Positions 40,020 through 49,734 of a DNA stretch of 64,000 nt are shown here, one piece after another; position 1 is the stretch's first letter; each line of letters opens with the position of its first letter. The notes under the pieces are model-generated. The model was not told the origin of the DNA and did not search any database. It saw only the letters and a program-made list of their open reading frames with translations. The stretch lies in assembly GCF_019721995.1 (NCBI RefSeq), contig NZ_BLYC01000001.1, positions 1 to 64,000 on the forward strand, in the 5' to 3' direction. The stretch is from Bathymodiolus japonicus methanotrophic gill symbiont. Lineage in GTDB: Bacteria; Pseudomonadota; Gammaproteobacteria; Methylococcales; Methylomonadaceae. The position numbers were made by a program, and so were the translations under genes.

Positions 40020-40945
40020 GATGAATTGTTTGCATTAGTTTATGCGTGAAGTTCATTATAATATACTTCACATAAATACGGTGGTGAAGCAGAGCTGTAT
40101 GAGACTGGGTAGAGGGGTATGGAAGATTTTGCATTTTATAGTTATTTAACGGGACTGATTGCTTTTGTACTGGTCTTGCCTGTTGCTATTAAACGGATCG
40201 ATAGAAATCCATTTGTTACGCAATTTATTTTTGCCATTGTTGTCTCAGTGCTGTGGATGGTTTATGTTGTCTATACTTTAAGCCAGCCCTCGCTTTATCT
40301 TGCTGATACTTTGGCATTAGAAACCCTGCGCAGTGCCGCTTGGTTATTGTTTCTGAATGTGGTTATTTCAAAGCAATTATATGGCGGGAAGTATGCTTTT
40401 TTAAGAAAATCCCGGCCTGCACTCTTGTTATTTGCCTGGCTGGCCTTTATCTTTGTCGCTGAGTTGTCACCTCAGGTGCTAGATTTTAGCAAGCATTACC
40501 TCGGCCAGGATATACGCCTGCTTGCACATTTAAGCTTTGCAGTGATTGGCTTGATGCTAGTAGAGCAATTGTATCGTGGTGTCGATAAAGAGCGGCGCCG
40601 GGCAATAAAGTATATGTGCCTGGGTTTGGCTGCCATGTTTGGTTTCGACTTTATTATTTACAGTAAGTCCTTATTATTTGGTCAACTGGATTTTTTACTC
40701 TGGGATTCACGTGGATTAGTGAATGCGTTATGCGTACCATTATTAGCGATATCATTTAGCCGCCTACAGGATGACGCGAACAAAGTAACGGTTTCCCGAA
40801 CTGTGGTTGTACATACTACCGTACTATTTGGCGCAGGCCTGTATATGGTGCTAATGTCGCTGGCAGGCTTTTATATTAAAAATTTTGGTGGCACCTGGGG
40901 TGGGGTGTTGCAGACGTTTTTTGTGTTTCTTGCCGTTGTTTTTCT

Positions 40946-41121
40946 GTAACTACTCAGCGTAATTTAAACTCATAACAGATTGATTTAAAATAATAATTAA
41001 TGTATCTCTCTGAATTTTAGTCCAATTTTCACCCCTTTTTAAAGGTGAAAATGACTAAAGTCAGGTTAAATCAAAATATATCCATTTGATTTTAAAGTTA
41101 AAAAACACGCTGAGTAGTTAC
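40946..41121 (+). mobile_element. E element (MITE), copy E1 (176 bp)
   Basis: Terminal inverted repeats GTAACTACTCAGCG and CGCTGAGTAGTTAC. The 8-bp duplication GTTTTTCT is on both sides. It sits inside prsK; removal gives VVFLLIIFASG in frame. Confidence 0.95.
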
Positions 41122-41200
41122 GTTTTTCTTTTGATTATCTTTGCATCAGGAAAGATGCGAGCCTATATCAAAGTATATTTCAATAAAAACTTTTTTCAAT

Positions 41201-41480
41201 CGCTGAAAATCATGGAAACGGAGCTTAGCGAAGTGTTGATTTTTAGTCCCTGATAGGCGACAGGGCAATTTGCTGATTCGACGTGTGCTAGCAGCACGCG
41301 AGAGGAGCAAGAATTGCATTCCGAATAGCCGTCCAGCCAGTGAGGTAGTAATGACGAAGCGGCTTTTGTGCGTAGTCGTTGCGGACGCAGGGCGTTCAGG
41401 GCATCTCCCATCCGCTGCGTAGGTGAACGAATTATGGCGACAGGAGTCCCAGAATTTCGTGAGGTAGCATGGCGCGCCTG
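41201..41480 (+). mobile_element. A element, copy A5 (280 bp)
   Basis: Sense orientation in prsK with no target duplication; removal joins NKNFFQ to YNYDYREEW in frame. Confidence 0.95.
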
Positions 41481-42084
41481 ATAACTATGATTACCGCGAA
41501 GAATGGATTAAGTTAAGTTAAGTAAAGAAATTGCTAGCTTGCAGTCGTTAGATGATTTGTCTCAGTTTGTGATTACCACGCCGGGTGATCTAGTCGGTTG
41601 TGCGGGAGGGGGGTTATGGCTGTGTAATGAACAAGGTTACTTTTACCTGGCAGAGGAAAAGTCGCTAGGATTCAGCACTGACATAGGCTTTAGTAAAGAA
41701 GACCAGTTCATCCGTTTTTTAAACGAAAAACAGTGGGTGATCGATAGTTGCGAATTTGAAAGTAACCCTGAAATATATGATGAAGTGGGTCTGACTCAGT
41801 GGATGGAGAATCAACATATCTGGCTAATTATTCCATTGTTGCAGCAAAATTAAGTCATTGCCTTTGTCGTTTTGACTCAGCCTCTGGTCAGGCGACCACT
41901 TAACTATGAAGAGCATGATTTGCTGAAAACGGTGGGGATGCAACTGGCTAATGCGCTAACACTTAGCAAAGTGACCGACGACCTGACGCGCTCACGGCAG
42001 TTTGAGGCCTATAGTCGTTTTTCGGCTTTTCTGGTGCATGATTTTAAAAAAACCTGGTTGCTCAGGTTTCGATGATTCCTGAAT

Positions 42085-43372
42085 TCAAGTCATAAGTACA
42101 TAACCCAATAAATTTTTCATATCTATCCCAGTCAGCTCTTCAAATACCTCATACGCTGAAAATCCTGGAAACGGAGCTTTAGCGAAGTGAAGATTTTTAG
42201 TCCGCGATAGCCGTAGGGCCGTTGTTTTGTCGGAGTCTGAGCGTTAGCGAAGGTGGAGACAAAATAAAAGGCCATCCGACACGGCGTCAAGTCATTTGGA
42301 GCCTATGTTCCGACCCCTTGTTGGGTCGGGACGAGGTGACGAGGACGAATCGGGGCCGCCGGAGGCATAAGTGGTCGCGTTAAGTTTTTGCTGCTTGCTT
42401 GGGCTGGGATGCCCAAAACAAGCTTTCGCAAAAATAGCGACTCCCCGAAGGTGTTTTGTAATTGAGACACTTTTTAGGGCGACTATTTAGCTTATCAACG
42501 GCTATAAAAACCTCTTTTATCGTAACATCAATCAACTCCATTACTTTAGGGAAATACTGTCTTAATAAGCCATTAGCGTTCTCATTTTGCCCTCTTTCCC
42601 AAGAGCTGTAGGGAGTCGCAAAATACGTATCACAGCCTAGTGCTTCTGCTATTTTTTCATGCAGGGTAAACTCTTTCCCGTTATCAAAAGTAATTGTTTT
42701 AACAAAGCTTTTTATAGGATCAAGCATTAAAATAGTTGCGTCTAATACATATTGAGCCTTTTTCCCCGCTAAAGGGAAGGCCAACCGTAATTTAGAGACT
42801 CGCTCATCCAACGTTACAATCGCCCCTTTGTGATTTTTCCCAATGATTGTATCTGCCTCCCAACCACCTATACGCTTACGGTTGTTGACCTCTTCAGGAC
42901 GCTCATCTATATCGACTCTATTAGGGATTCCTGTCCTATTATGGGCTGACCCATACCGCTTGCGATAGGTTTTGTTCTGATGCCGAAGATGCTTGTATAG
43001 TTCACCCCCTGCCTTTTTGTCCGCCAGAATATGCTGGTAGATTGTTTCATGATGAAGACTAATTATACCTTCTTGTTTTAACCGCCCTGCAATCTGCTCA
43101 GGACTCCAGTCATCCTCAATGCGAACATTAACAATGCCTTTTATTTCATCCGTTAATTTAACCTCTTTAGGCTTGTTTTTGTGTCGTTCTTGGGCAAAAT
43201 CTTCTGCTTGTTTATGCCTGTAGCCTCTTTGACCTGTATTGCGTTTAATCTCGCGTGAAATATTGCTTTGGCTTCGTTCTAAGGCTTCTGCTATTTTATT
43301 CTGTGAAGTTCCCTTTTTTAATTCAATTTCTATATAATATCTTTCTTCAGGACATAGGTGTGTATAGCTCAT
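42085..43372 (-). pseudogene. IS30 transposase, C-terminus cut by B7
   Basis: The N-terminal helix-turn-helix (LCPEERYYIEIELKKGTSQN) and the DDE core (GGWEADTIIGK, KTITFDNGKEF, FATPYSSWERGQNENANGLL) are intact. B7 enters after LNYKTP, so the present frame ends in 22 residues encoded by the element antisense strand, at 42380. Removing 295 bp gives LNYKTPYEVFEELTGIDMK and a natural TGA at 42085. Loss of about 25 residues may or may not abolish activity. Confidence 0.9.
42154..42448 (+). mobile_element. B element, copy B7 (295 bp)
   Basis: CCTGG sub-type ending CCCCGA, antisense within the IS30 transposase. Exact removal restores the native C-terminus. Confidence 0.95.
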
Positions 43373-43625
43373 TTGTAGCCTCTGTAAATTGTTTGGTAGC
43401 TGTTTACTTTACACCTATGTCTTGTCTTAATTCAACAGGTGTTAGTCTAGCCAATACTTGCAGAGGGTTATGCACTTATTATACGAATTCAGGATTGTTA
43501 AAAATGCGGAAAATCATAAGCACAACCCGGAATTTATTAATGATGCGATTGATACCCTGGAAAATGTGGTACGAAAAATGGAGCGTATCTTGACCCAGCT
43601 GAAAAAAGGTCAGGATCATGCTAAA

Positions 43626-43829
43626 CTGAAGTTTCCCAATTATTGAGTAGCTGAAATACACAATGCTGGTGTATCGAGGTTTATTTTAGGTGGTTTTGCC
43701 ATGTTTATAGCAAACCCCTACTTAATTCCCCTTAGGCAATAGCATTTGAAACGAATGAAAAGACTATTTTTTTCATATAGTTGTAGCATAGTTTCAATTT
43801 TACCATAAATAATTATTGGGAAACTTCAG
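43626..43829 (-). mobile_element. D element (MITE), copy D4 (204 bp)
   Basis: Intact, reverse orientation, flanked by the 8-bp duplication ATGCTAAA. Removal restores KKGQDHAKNNVVINLLDIL in prsK. Confidence 0.95.
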
Positions 43830-44304
43830 ATGCTAAAAATAATGTAGTAATAAATTTGTTGGATATTTTATCTGATGTAATACTGCAACAAGCGGGCAAC
43901 CAGCCAGCGGTTAAGCTTGATAGTGAATATACAGAGTGTGTTGTGCACGCGGATAAACAAAGACTAACTGCCATAATAGGACATCTGGTGAAAAATGCGC
44001 AAGATGCCACAGCGGATGACGGATCTGTTAAAATTCATTTAAGGTGTGAGCAGAAGTTTGCATATATTCAAATTATAGATACGGGCTGTGGTGTGACAGG
44101 GAAATTTATTGCCGAGCGGTTATTTAAACCTTTTGATACCACGAAAGGCAATGCAGGAATGGGGATTGGTGTTTATGAAGCACGCGAATATATTATTAGC
44201 CAGCGAGGAGAAATTTCAGTGCAGAGTGAAGTAGGTGTTGGAACGGTCTTTAGTATTAAATATCCGTTGCTGACGGCATAGGGTTTTATTATGGAAAAAG
44301 TATT

Positions 44305-44480
44305 GTAACTACTCAGCGTGTTTTTTAACTTTAAAATCAAATGGATATATTTTAATTTAACCTGACTTTAGTCATTTTCACCTTTAAAAAGGGGTGAAAA
44401 TTGGACTAAAATTCAGAGAGATACATTAATTATTATTTTAAATCAATCTGTTATGAGTTTAAATTACGCTGAGTAGTTAC
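44305..44480 (-). mobile_element. E element (MITE), copy E2 (176 bp)
   Basis: Inverse orientation to E1, flanked by the 8-bp duplication AAAGTATT. It is inserted at codon 5 of prsR; removal gives MEKVLLVIEDD. Confidence 0.95.
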
Positions 44481-44990
44481 AAAGTATTATTAGTTATCGA
44501 AGATGATCTCGGTCTGCAGAAGCAGTTTAAATGGAGTTTTGAAGCTTATAACGTCGTTATAGCAGGTGACAGAGCCGAAGAAATTGATGCGGTGCGGCGC
44601 TATAATCCAGCGGTAGTAACACTGGACCTGGGCTTGCCGCCCGATCCCGCAAATGCTAGTGAAGGCTTGGCGACGTTAAAAGAAATTATTGTGCTGGCGC
44701 CTAGGGCTAAAGTGATTGTTGTCACCGGTAATGATGATCGTGAAAATGCCATTAAAACGATTGCTATGGGGGCTTATGATTTTTATCAAAAACCGGTCGA
44801 TATAGATATTCTGAATTTGATTGTATCCAGAGCCTTTCAGCTTGCCGAGCTGGAGCAGGAAAACGCAAAAATTACAGCAAAAGCACGAACCGCTGTCCGG
44901 TATTATTGCTGCCAGTGATGCAATGCAAAAGTTATCCAGAACTATTGAGAGGATTGCCCCCAGCGATATTACCACGCTGTTATTAGGCGA

Positions 44991-45194
44991 CTGAAGTTTC
45001 CCAATAATTATTTATGGTAAAATTGAAACTATGCTACAACTATATGAAAAAAACAGTCTTTTCATTCGTTTCAAATGCTATTGCCTAAGGGGAATTAAGT
45101 AGGGGTTTGCTATAAACATGGCAAAACCACCTAAAATAAACCTCGATACACCAGCATTGTGTATTTCAGCTACTCAATAATTGGGAAACTTCAG
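44991..45194 (+). mobile_element. D element (MITE), copy D5 (204 bp)
   Basis: Intact, flanked by the 8-bp duplication TTAGGCGA. It is inserted in the Walker A codons of prsR; removal restores [11 protein letters not shown]. Confidence 0.96.
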
Positions 45195-45739
45195 TTAGGC
45201 GAGAGTGGTACGGGTAAAGAAGTATTGGCACGGGCGATACATGAGTTAAGCCCGCGAGCCGGCATGCCATTTGTTGCGGTTAATTGTGCTGCGATTCCTG
45301 AAAGTTTGCTAGAGAGCGAGTTATTTGGTTATGAAAAAGGTGCGTTCACCGGGGCAGTTAAACAGACTAAGGGTAAGATTGAATTTGCTGAGGGCGGCAC
45401 CTTTTTTCTGGATGAAATTGGCGATTTACCTTTTGCCCTGCAAGCCAAATTACTGCGTTTTATTCAGGAGCGTGTGGTAGAGCGCCTAGGTGGACGGGGA
45501 GAAATCCCAGTTGATGTACGTATTATTTGTGCAACGCATCAAAACATGCAAACCTTGATTGAGGCCGGTGGGTTTAGAGAGGATTTGTTTTATCGCGTCA
45601 GTGAGATGGTGGTTGATATCCCGCCATTAAGAGAGCGTGGAGATGATGCCATTGTCATCGCTAAGGTGTTGTTATCACGTTATAGTAAACGCGAAAATAA
45701 GTCGATCAAGGGCTTTACCGCCGAGGCTGAGCAAGCGAT

Positions 45740-45999
45740 CGCTGTCAGCCCCGGACGGGCTGATAGTCTCCAGAAGGCGCAGGGAAATTTGCCAATCCGA
45801 AGTGCGCGATAGCGCGCGAGGGAGGCTAAAATTTTATCCCGAATAGCCGTAGAGCCATTTGTGGTAGCCATGACTGAGCTGCTTTGTGCTCAGTCTGTGG
45901 CGGACGCAGGGCGGCTGGAGCATCTCCTATTCGCTGCGTAGGTGAACGAATTACGGCGACAGGAGTCCCGGAATTTCGTGAGGTAGCATGGCGCGCCTG
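45740..45999 (+). mobile_element. C element alone, copy C4 (260 bp)
   Basis: The only C copy not attached to a B sequence, which proves C is a unit of its own. Zero target duplication; removal joins AEAEQAI to ETYHWPGNIRQLE in prsR. Confidence 0.95.
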
Positions 46000-46041
46000 T
46001 GAGACGTATCACTGGCCAGGTAATATTCGTCAGCTGGAAAA

Positions 46042-46336
46042 CGCTGAAAATCCTGGAAACGGAGCTTTAGCGAAGTGAAGATTTTTAGTCCGCGATAGCC
46101 GTAGGGCCGTTGTTTTGTCGGAGTCTGAGCGTTAGCGAAGGTGGAGACAAAATAAAAGGCCATCCGACACGGCGTCAAGTCATTTGGAGCCTATGTTCCG
46201 ACCCCTTGTTGGGTCGGGACAAGGTGACGAGGACGAATCGGGGCCGCCGGAGGCATAAGTGGTCGCGTTAAGTTTTTGCTGCTTGCTTGGGCTGGGATGC
46301 CCAAAACAAGCTTTCGCAAAAATAGCGACTCCCCGA
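46042..46336 (+). mobile_element. B element, copy B8 (295 bp)
   Basis: 42 bp downstream of C4 in prsR. Removal of 295 bp including the final GA gives RQLENKIKRAVVMADED in frame. Confidence 0.95.
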
Positions 46337-46718
46337 TAAAATTAAGCGTGCTGTAGTGATGGCCGATGAAGATTATGTTGGCTTGCATGACTTAGCGATG
46401 CAAGTGGGTATGGGCGAACTAGATGATTCCTTACCATTAAATTTAAAAGAGGTTCGAGAGCAGGCGGAGACGACTGCCATTAAAAGAGCGTTAGTCCATG
46501 CAGATAATAATATTTCACAGGCCGCCAAGTTACTAGGTGTCACAAGACCTACTCTGTACACCTTATTTAGTAAATACGAGATTGAGGGGCATGACGGACA
46601 CTAGCCAGCTAGTAAAGACCGTGTTGCTATGATACATAGAGCGGGCTGGAATGAAATGATTCAGCACTTTACTAATCTTTTTTTCAATAAACAATACTTA
46701 AAATAGAAAAGGAACACC

Positions 46719-48119
46719 ATGATACCAGTCATACTTTCTGGGGGGTCGGGAACGCGTTTATGGCCTTTATCCCGAGGCGTCTATCCAAAGCAGTTTTTGC
46801 CGCTGGTTTCAGCTAAGACCATGGTGCAGGAGACCGTATTACGCCTAGATGGAATAGATAAGCTGCAAGCACCGATTGCTATTTGCAATGAAGAACACCG
46901 GTTTATGATGGCCGAGCAATTATGGGAAATTGATGCTAAGCCGGAAGCGATTATCCTTGAACCGGCAGGAAGAAATACTGCGCCTGCAGTGGCTCTAGCT
47001 GCACTGTCGGAAAAAAATCCGGATGATATCTTGCTGGTACTACCGGCAGACCATGTGATAGACAATATCCCAGCATTTCAACAGGCGGTAGTGAAAGCAG
47101 GGGAGCTGGCAGAACAGGATTATCTGGTTACTTTTGGCATAGTGCCGACAGCTGCGGAAACAGGTTACGGTTATATCAAGCGCTCTGCGGAAAAAATTAG
47201 CGTTGCCTTCAAGGTGGCTGAATTTGTAGAAAAGCCGGATGCAGATGTTGCACAAGCGTATGTTAACAGCGGAGAATATTACTGGAATAGCGGTATGTTT
47301 GCTTTTAAAGCAAGCCGCTACTTGCAGGAACTCGAAAAATTCTCGCCGGAAATGTTAGCAGCCTGTCGGTTATCCTATAGTGGTGCGCAGACAGATGTTG
47401 ATTTTGTACGCCTAAATAAAGATGCATTTATGCAGTGCCCATCGGATTCGATAGATTATGCAGTAATGGAAAAAACGGATAAAGCGGTAGTTATTCCGCT
47501 AGATGCTGACTGGAGTGATGTCGGTTCCTGGTCTGCACTATGGGAAGTGCGCGAAAAAGATGACTTTGGTAATGCTCTGACCGGTGATGTGATCGCTCTG
47601 GATACGCAGAACTCTTTTATACATTCGGGCAACAAGCTAGTCGCCGCAATTGGTGTGCAAAATATGATTATTATCGAAACGGATGATGCGGTTATGATTG
47701 CGCCAAAGGATAGAGTGCAGGATGTTAAGAAAATTGTTGCCAGATTAAAAAGTGAACAGCGTGCAGAAGCGGACTTGCATCGAAAAGTGTATCGTCCCTG
47801 GGGGCATTATGATTCGGTAGATAACGGTGAGCGGCATAAAACCAAGCGTATCGTGGTCAAACCAGGTGCCAAGTTATCGGTGCAAAAACATCATCATCGT
47901 GCCGAGCACTGGGTGGTGGTTAAAGGAACCGCGCTGGTGAGTCGAGGGGAGAAAACCATGCTACTCTCTGAAAATGAGTCGACTTATATTCCGCTGGGAG
48001 TCATCCATAGCCTGGAAAACCCAGGAGTGATTCCACTGGAAATTATTGAGGTACAGTCGGGCAGTTATTTGGGTGAAGACGATATTGTTCGCTATGCAGA
48101 TAAATATGATAGAACATAG
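46719..48119 (+). CDS. manC: Mannose-1-phosphate guanylyltransferase/mannose-6-phosphate isomerase
   Basis: A 466-residue bifunctional enzyme supplying GDP-mannose for exopolysaccharide. It has an N-terminal nucleotidyltransferase (ILSGGSGTRLWPLSRGVYPK, DHVI, FVEKPD) and a C-terminal cupin (RPWGHYDSVDNGERHKTKRI, HHHRAEHWVVVKGTA). It lies 115 bp downstream of the ruined prsR and is intact. Known PrsR targets include such genes, so loss of the regulator may have left it constitutive or silent; this is inference. Confidence 0.95.
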   Translation: MIPVILSGGSGTRLWPLSRGVYPKQFLPLVSAKTMVQETVLRLDGIDKLQAPIAICNEEHRFMMAEQLWEIDAKPEAIILEPAGRNTAPAVALAALSEKNPDDILLVLPADHVIDNIPAFQQAVVKAGELAEQDYLVTFGIVPTAAETGYGYIKRSAEKISVAFKVAEFVEKPDADVAQAYVNSGEYYWNSGMFAFKASRYLQELEKFSPEMLAACRLSYSGAQTDVDFVRLNKDAFMQCPSDSIDYAVMEKTDKAVVIPLDADWSDVGSWSALWEVREKDDFGNALTGDVIALDTQNSFIHSGNKLVAAIGVQNMIIIETDDAVMIAPKDRVQDVKKIVARLKSEQRAEADLHRKVYRPWGHYDSVDNGERHKTKRIVVKPGAKLSVQKHHHRAEHWVVVKGTALVSRGEKTMLLSENESTYIPLGVIHSLENPGVIPLEIIEVQSGSYLGEDDIVRYADKYDRT

Positions 48120-48439
48120 CGCTGGACTAACTTAGGCAACTCGCAATAAATAACCCACCCTTATAACTTGTCTTCTTCGTTGCAACGTCGGTTACATAGC
48201 CTGCTATGCGCTCGACGTTGCGTCTTGAATACCAATAAAAATCCTGCGTAATACGGGAAGCTTATTTATTGCGCGTTACCTAAGAATAAGATTGAACAAT
48301 CAGTCTAAAAATGTTTGAATAAGCTGTTATTGATATTCAGGAATAGATTTGAGAAGGGATTCTTTTCACCTGTTTTTTCCCCGAATTAAGTTCTTGTTTT
48401 TTTGTTTAACGACGTCATAGTACTCAATTATTACCCAAG
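48120..48439. other. Intergenic region with a 154-bp inverted-repeat element
   Basis: Bases 48131-48284 have inverted ends CTTAGGCAACTCGCAATAAA and TTTATTGCGCGTTACCTAAG and an inner palindrome around GCAACGTCGG and CGACGTTGC. It is MITE-like with no duplication noticed. The remainder is ccmA upstream DNA. Confidence 0.7.
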
Positions 48440-49066
48440 ATGTTAGCAGTGAAAAATTTGTTTTGTGAACGAGACGAAAGGGTTTTGTTTGCAAATTTCT
48501 CATTACAAATCAATGCAGCAGAAGTGGTACAAATTATTGGCCAGAATGGCAGTGGCAAGACCACATTATTACGCATTTTATGTGGCTTATCCGATGCCTA
48601 TACTGGAGAGATCTACTGGCAAGGCACGGATCTTGATGAGGTGCGTGAAGAGTATTATCAAGCTATGCTGTATGTCGGGCATTTGGCAGGCGTTAAAGGT
48701 TCTTTAACAGCGGAAGAGAATTTGCGCTGGATGATGCAACTGGATCATAGTTTAAATAAATGTAGCATTGCCGAGGCATTAAAGCAGGTGGGGTTATTTG
48801 GTTTTGAAGATGTGCCTTGCCACAGTTTATCCGCTGGGCAACAGCGGCGAGTCGGCCTGGCGCGCTTGTATCTAAGTAGCGCTCCATTATGGATTTTGGA
48901 TGAGCCGTTTACTGCGCTGGATAAAAAAGGTGTGAAAGAAAAAGAAGCATTGATAGCCAGGCATACTCAAGAGGGGGGGGCTGTGATTTTAACTACGCAT
49001 CATGATCTAACAATTCCGGGGCAGACTATCCGCCCGATAGATCTGGATCAGGTTGCTGTGGCGTGA
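48440..49066 (+). CDS. ccmA: Heme exporter ATP-binding protein CcmA
   Basis: ATPase of the CcmAB complex that releases holo-CcmE. The 208 residues carry Walker A IGQNGSGKTTLLRILCGL, signature SLSAGQQRRVGLARL, and Walker B LWILDEPFTALD. It is the first gene of the ccm operon and overlaps ccmB by 4 nt. Confidence 0.96.
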   Translation: MLAVKNLFCERDERVLFANFSLQINAAEVVQIIGQNGSGKTTLLRILCGLSDAYTGEIYWQGTDLDEVREEYYQAMLYVGHLAGVKGSLTAEENLRWMMQLDHSLNKCSIAEALKQVGLFGFEDVPCHSLSAGQQRRVGLARLYLSSAPLWILDEPFTALDKKGVKEKEALIARHTQEGGAVILTTHHDLTIPGQTIRPIDLDQVAVA

Positions 49067-49734
49067 GTTTTTTCTTTGCAGCGCTGAAGCGTGATTTATT
49101 ACTGGTTTTTCGCCATCGTAACGATATTATTAATCCACTGGCTTTTTTTCTGATGGTGGCTGTGCTGTTTCCCTTAGGTATTAGCCCTGACCCAGAATTT
49201 CTATCAGAAGTAGCGCCAGGCGTTATCTGGGTGGCGGCTCTGTTAGCCTGCTTATTATCGGTCGATGGTATTTTTCGTGGCGATTATGAAGATGGCTCTT
49301 TAGAACAAATGCTGGTTAGTCCAGAGTCCTTACTGGTGTTAGTGCTGGCAAAAGTGCTGAGTCATTGGCTGGTGAGTGGCTTTTGTCTGGCAGTTATCTC
49401 GCCTTTAGTCGCGATGATGTTTTTTCTCCCTGAGCAAGGCTATCCTGCTTTAATAATGAGTTTAATATTAGGCACGCCTACATTAAGCTTAATGGGAGCT
49501 ATCGGAGCAGGTCTGACGGTAGGGCTGCGCAAAGGGGGCGTTTTAATCTCCTTATTGGTACTGCCGCTGTATATTCCGGTGTTGATTTTTGGCGCGGGTA
49601 CAGTACACGCAGGTAGCATGGGCTTGCCTATACAAGGTTATCTTGCTTTATTAGGTGCGATACTCATATTCAGTTTAATGCTGGCACCCTTTGCAATTGC
49701 AGCGACTCTAAAAATTAGCGTGCGCAGTCGCTGA
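49063..49734 (+). CDS. ccmB: Heme exporter membrane protein CcmB
   Basis: A 223-residue membrane subunit with six hydrophobic segments (FFAALKRDLLLVFRHRND start, FLMVAVLFPLGISPDPEFL). The start is GTG at 49063, overlapping ccmA. Element B9 entered directly before the stop codon: the first bases of B, CGCTGA, add Arg and a new stop, while removing B9 gives AGT TAG. So the protein is only one residue longer than native and should work. Confidence 0.93.
   Translation: MSFFFAALKRDLLLVFRHRNDIINPLAFFLMVAVLFPLGISPDPEFLSEVAPGVIWVAALLACLLSVDGIFRGDYEDGSLEQMLVSPESLLVLVLAKVLSHWLVSGFCLAVISPLVAMMFFLPEQGYPALIMSLILGTPTLSLMGAIGAGLTVGLRKGGVLISLLVLPLYIPVLIFGAGTVHAGSMGLPIQGYLALLGAILIFSLMLAPFAIAATLKISVRSR

Larger units (their letters stand above)
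42078..43493 (-). mobile_element. IS30-family insertion sequence interrupted by B7
   Basis: Imperfect ends CCTGAATTC...ATAAGTAC and CCTGAATTC...ATAAGTGC. Three-base duplication ATT on both flanks. It is 1121 bp without B7. Inserted in prsK; removal restores VSMIVKNAENHKHNPEF. Confidence 0.92.
40119..44281 (+). pseudogene. prsK: PrsK-type sensor kinase, multiply disrupted
   Basis: N-terminal membrane domain (MEDFAFYSYLTGLIAFVLVL, several helices), a GAF-like region (GDLVGCAGGGLWLCNEQGYF), the phospho-acceptor region FSAFLVHD, and the ATPase end (LVKNAQDA, IDTGCGV, GMGIGVYEAREYI) fit the PEP-CTERM/exosortase kinase PrsK. Lesions in order: MITE E1 at 40946, A5 at 41201, a 5-bp TAAGT duplication near 41515, an in-frame TAA at 41851, extra bases in an A tract near 42050, IS30 at 42078, MITE D4 at 43626. 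Removing the mobile elements and single target duplicates restores frame at each insertion; the point lesions remain. It is definitely non-functional. Confidence 0.92.
44291..46604 (+). pseudogene. prsR: PrsR-type sigma-54 response regulator, multiply disrupted
   Basis: Receiver domain (VLLVIEDDLGLQKQF, VVTLDLGLPPDPANASEG, VTGNDDRENAIKTIAMGAYD, YQKPVD), AAA+ domain ([59 protein letters not shown]), and a Fis-type HTH (ISQAAKLLGVTRPTLYTLF) match PrsR, regulator of exosortase-linked exopolysaccharide loci. Lesions: MITE E2 at 44305, an extra A in an A tract near 44875, MITE D5 at 44991, C4 at 45740, B8 at 46042. Each insertion is reversible on paper; the A-tract frameshift is not. It follows prsK by 9 bp. 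Confidence 0.93.

Noticed and set aside
43255-43646. Short open frames over the IS30/prsK junction as genes
   Set aside because: They are fragments of prsK coding sequence and IS30 ends read together.
44860-44890. Programmed frameshift in prsR A tract
   Set aside because: The gene has four other disruptions and prsK is ruined too, so decay or a sequencing error is simpler.
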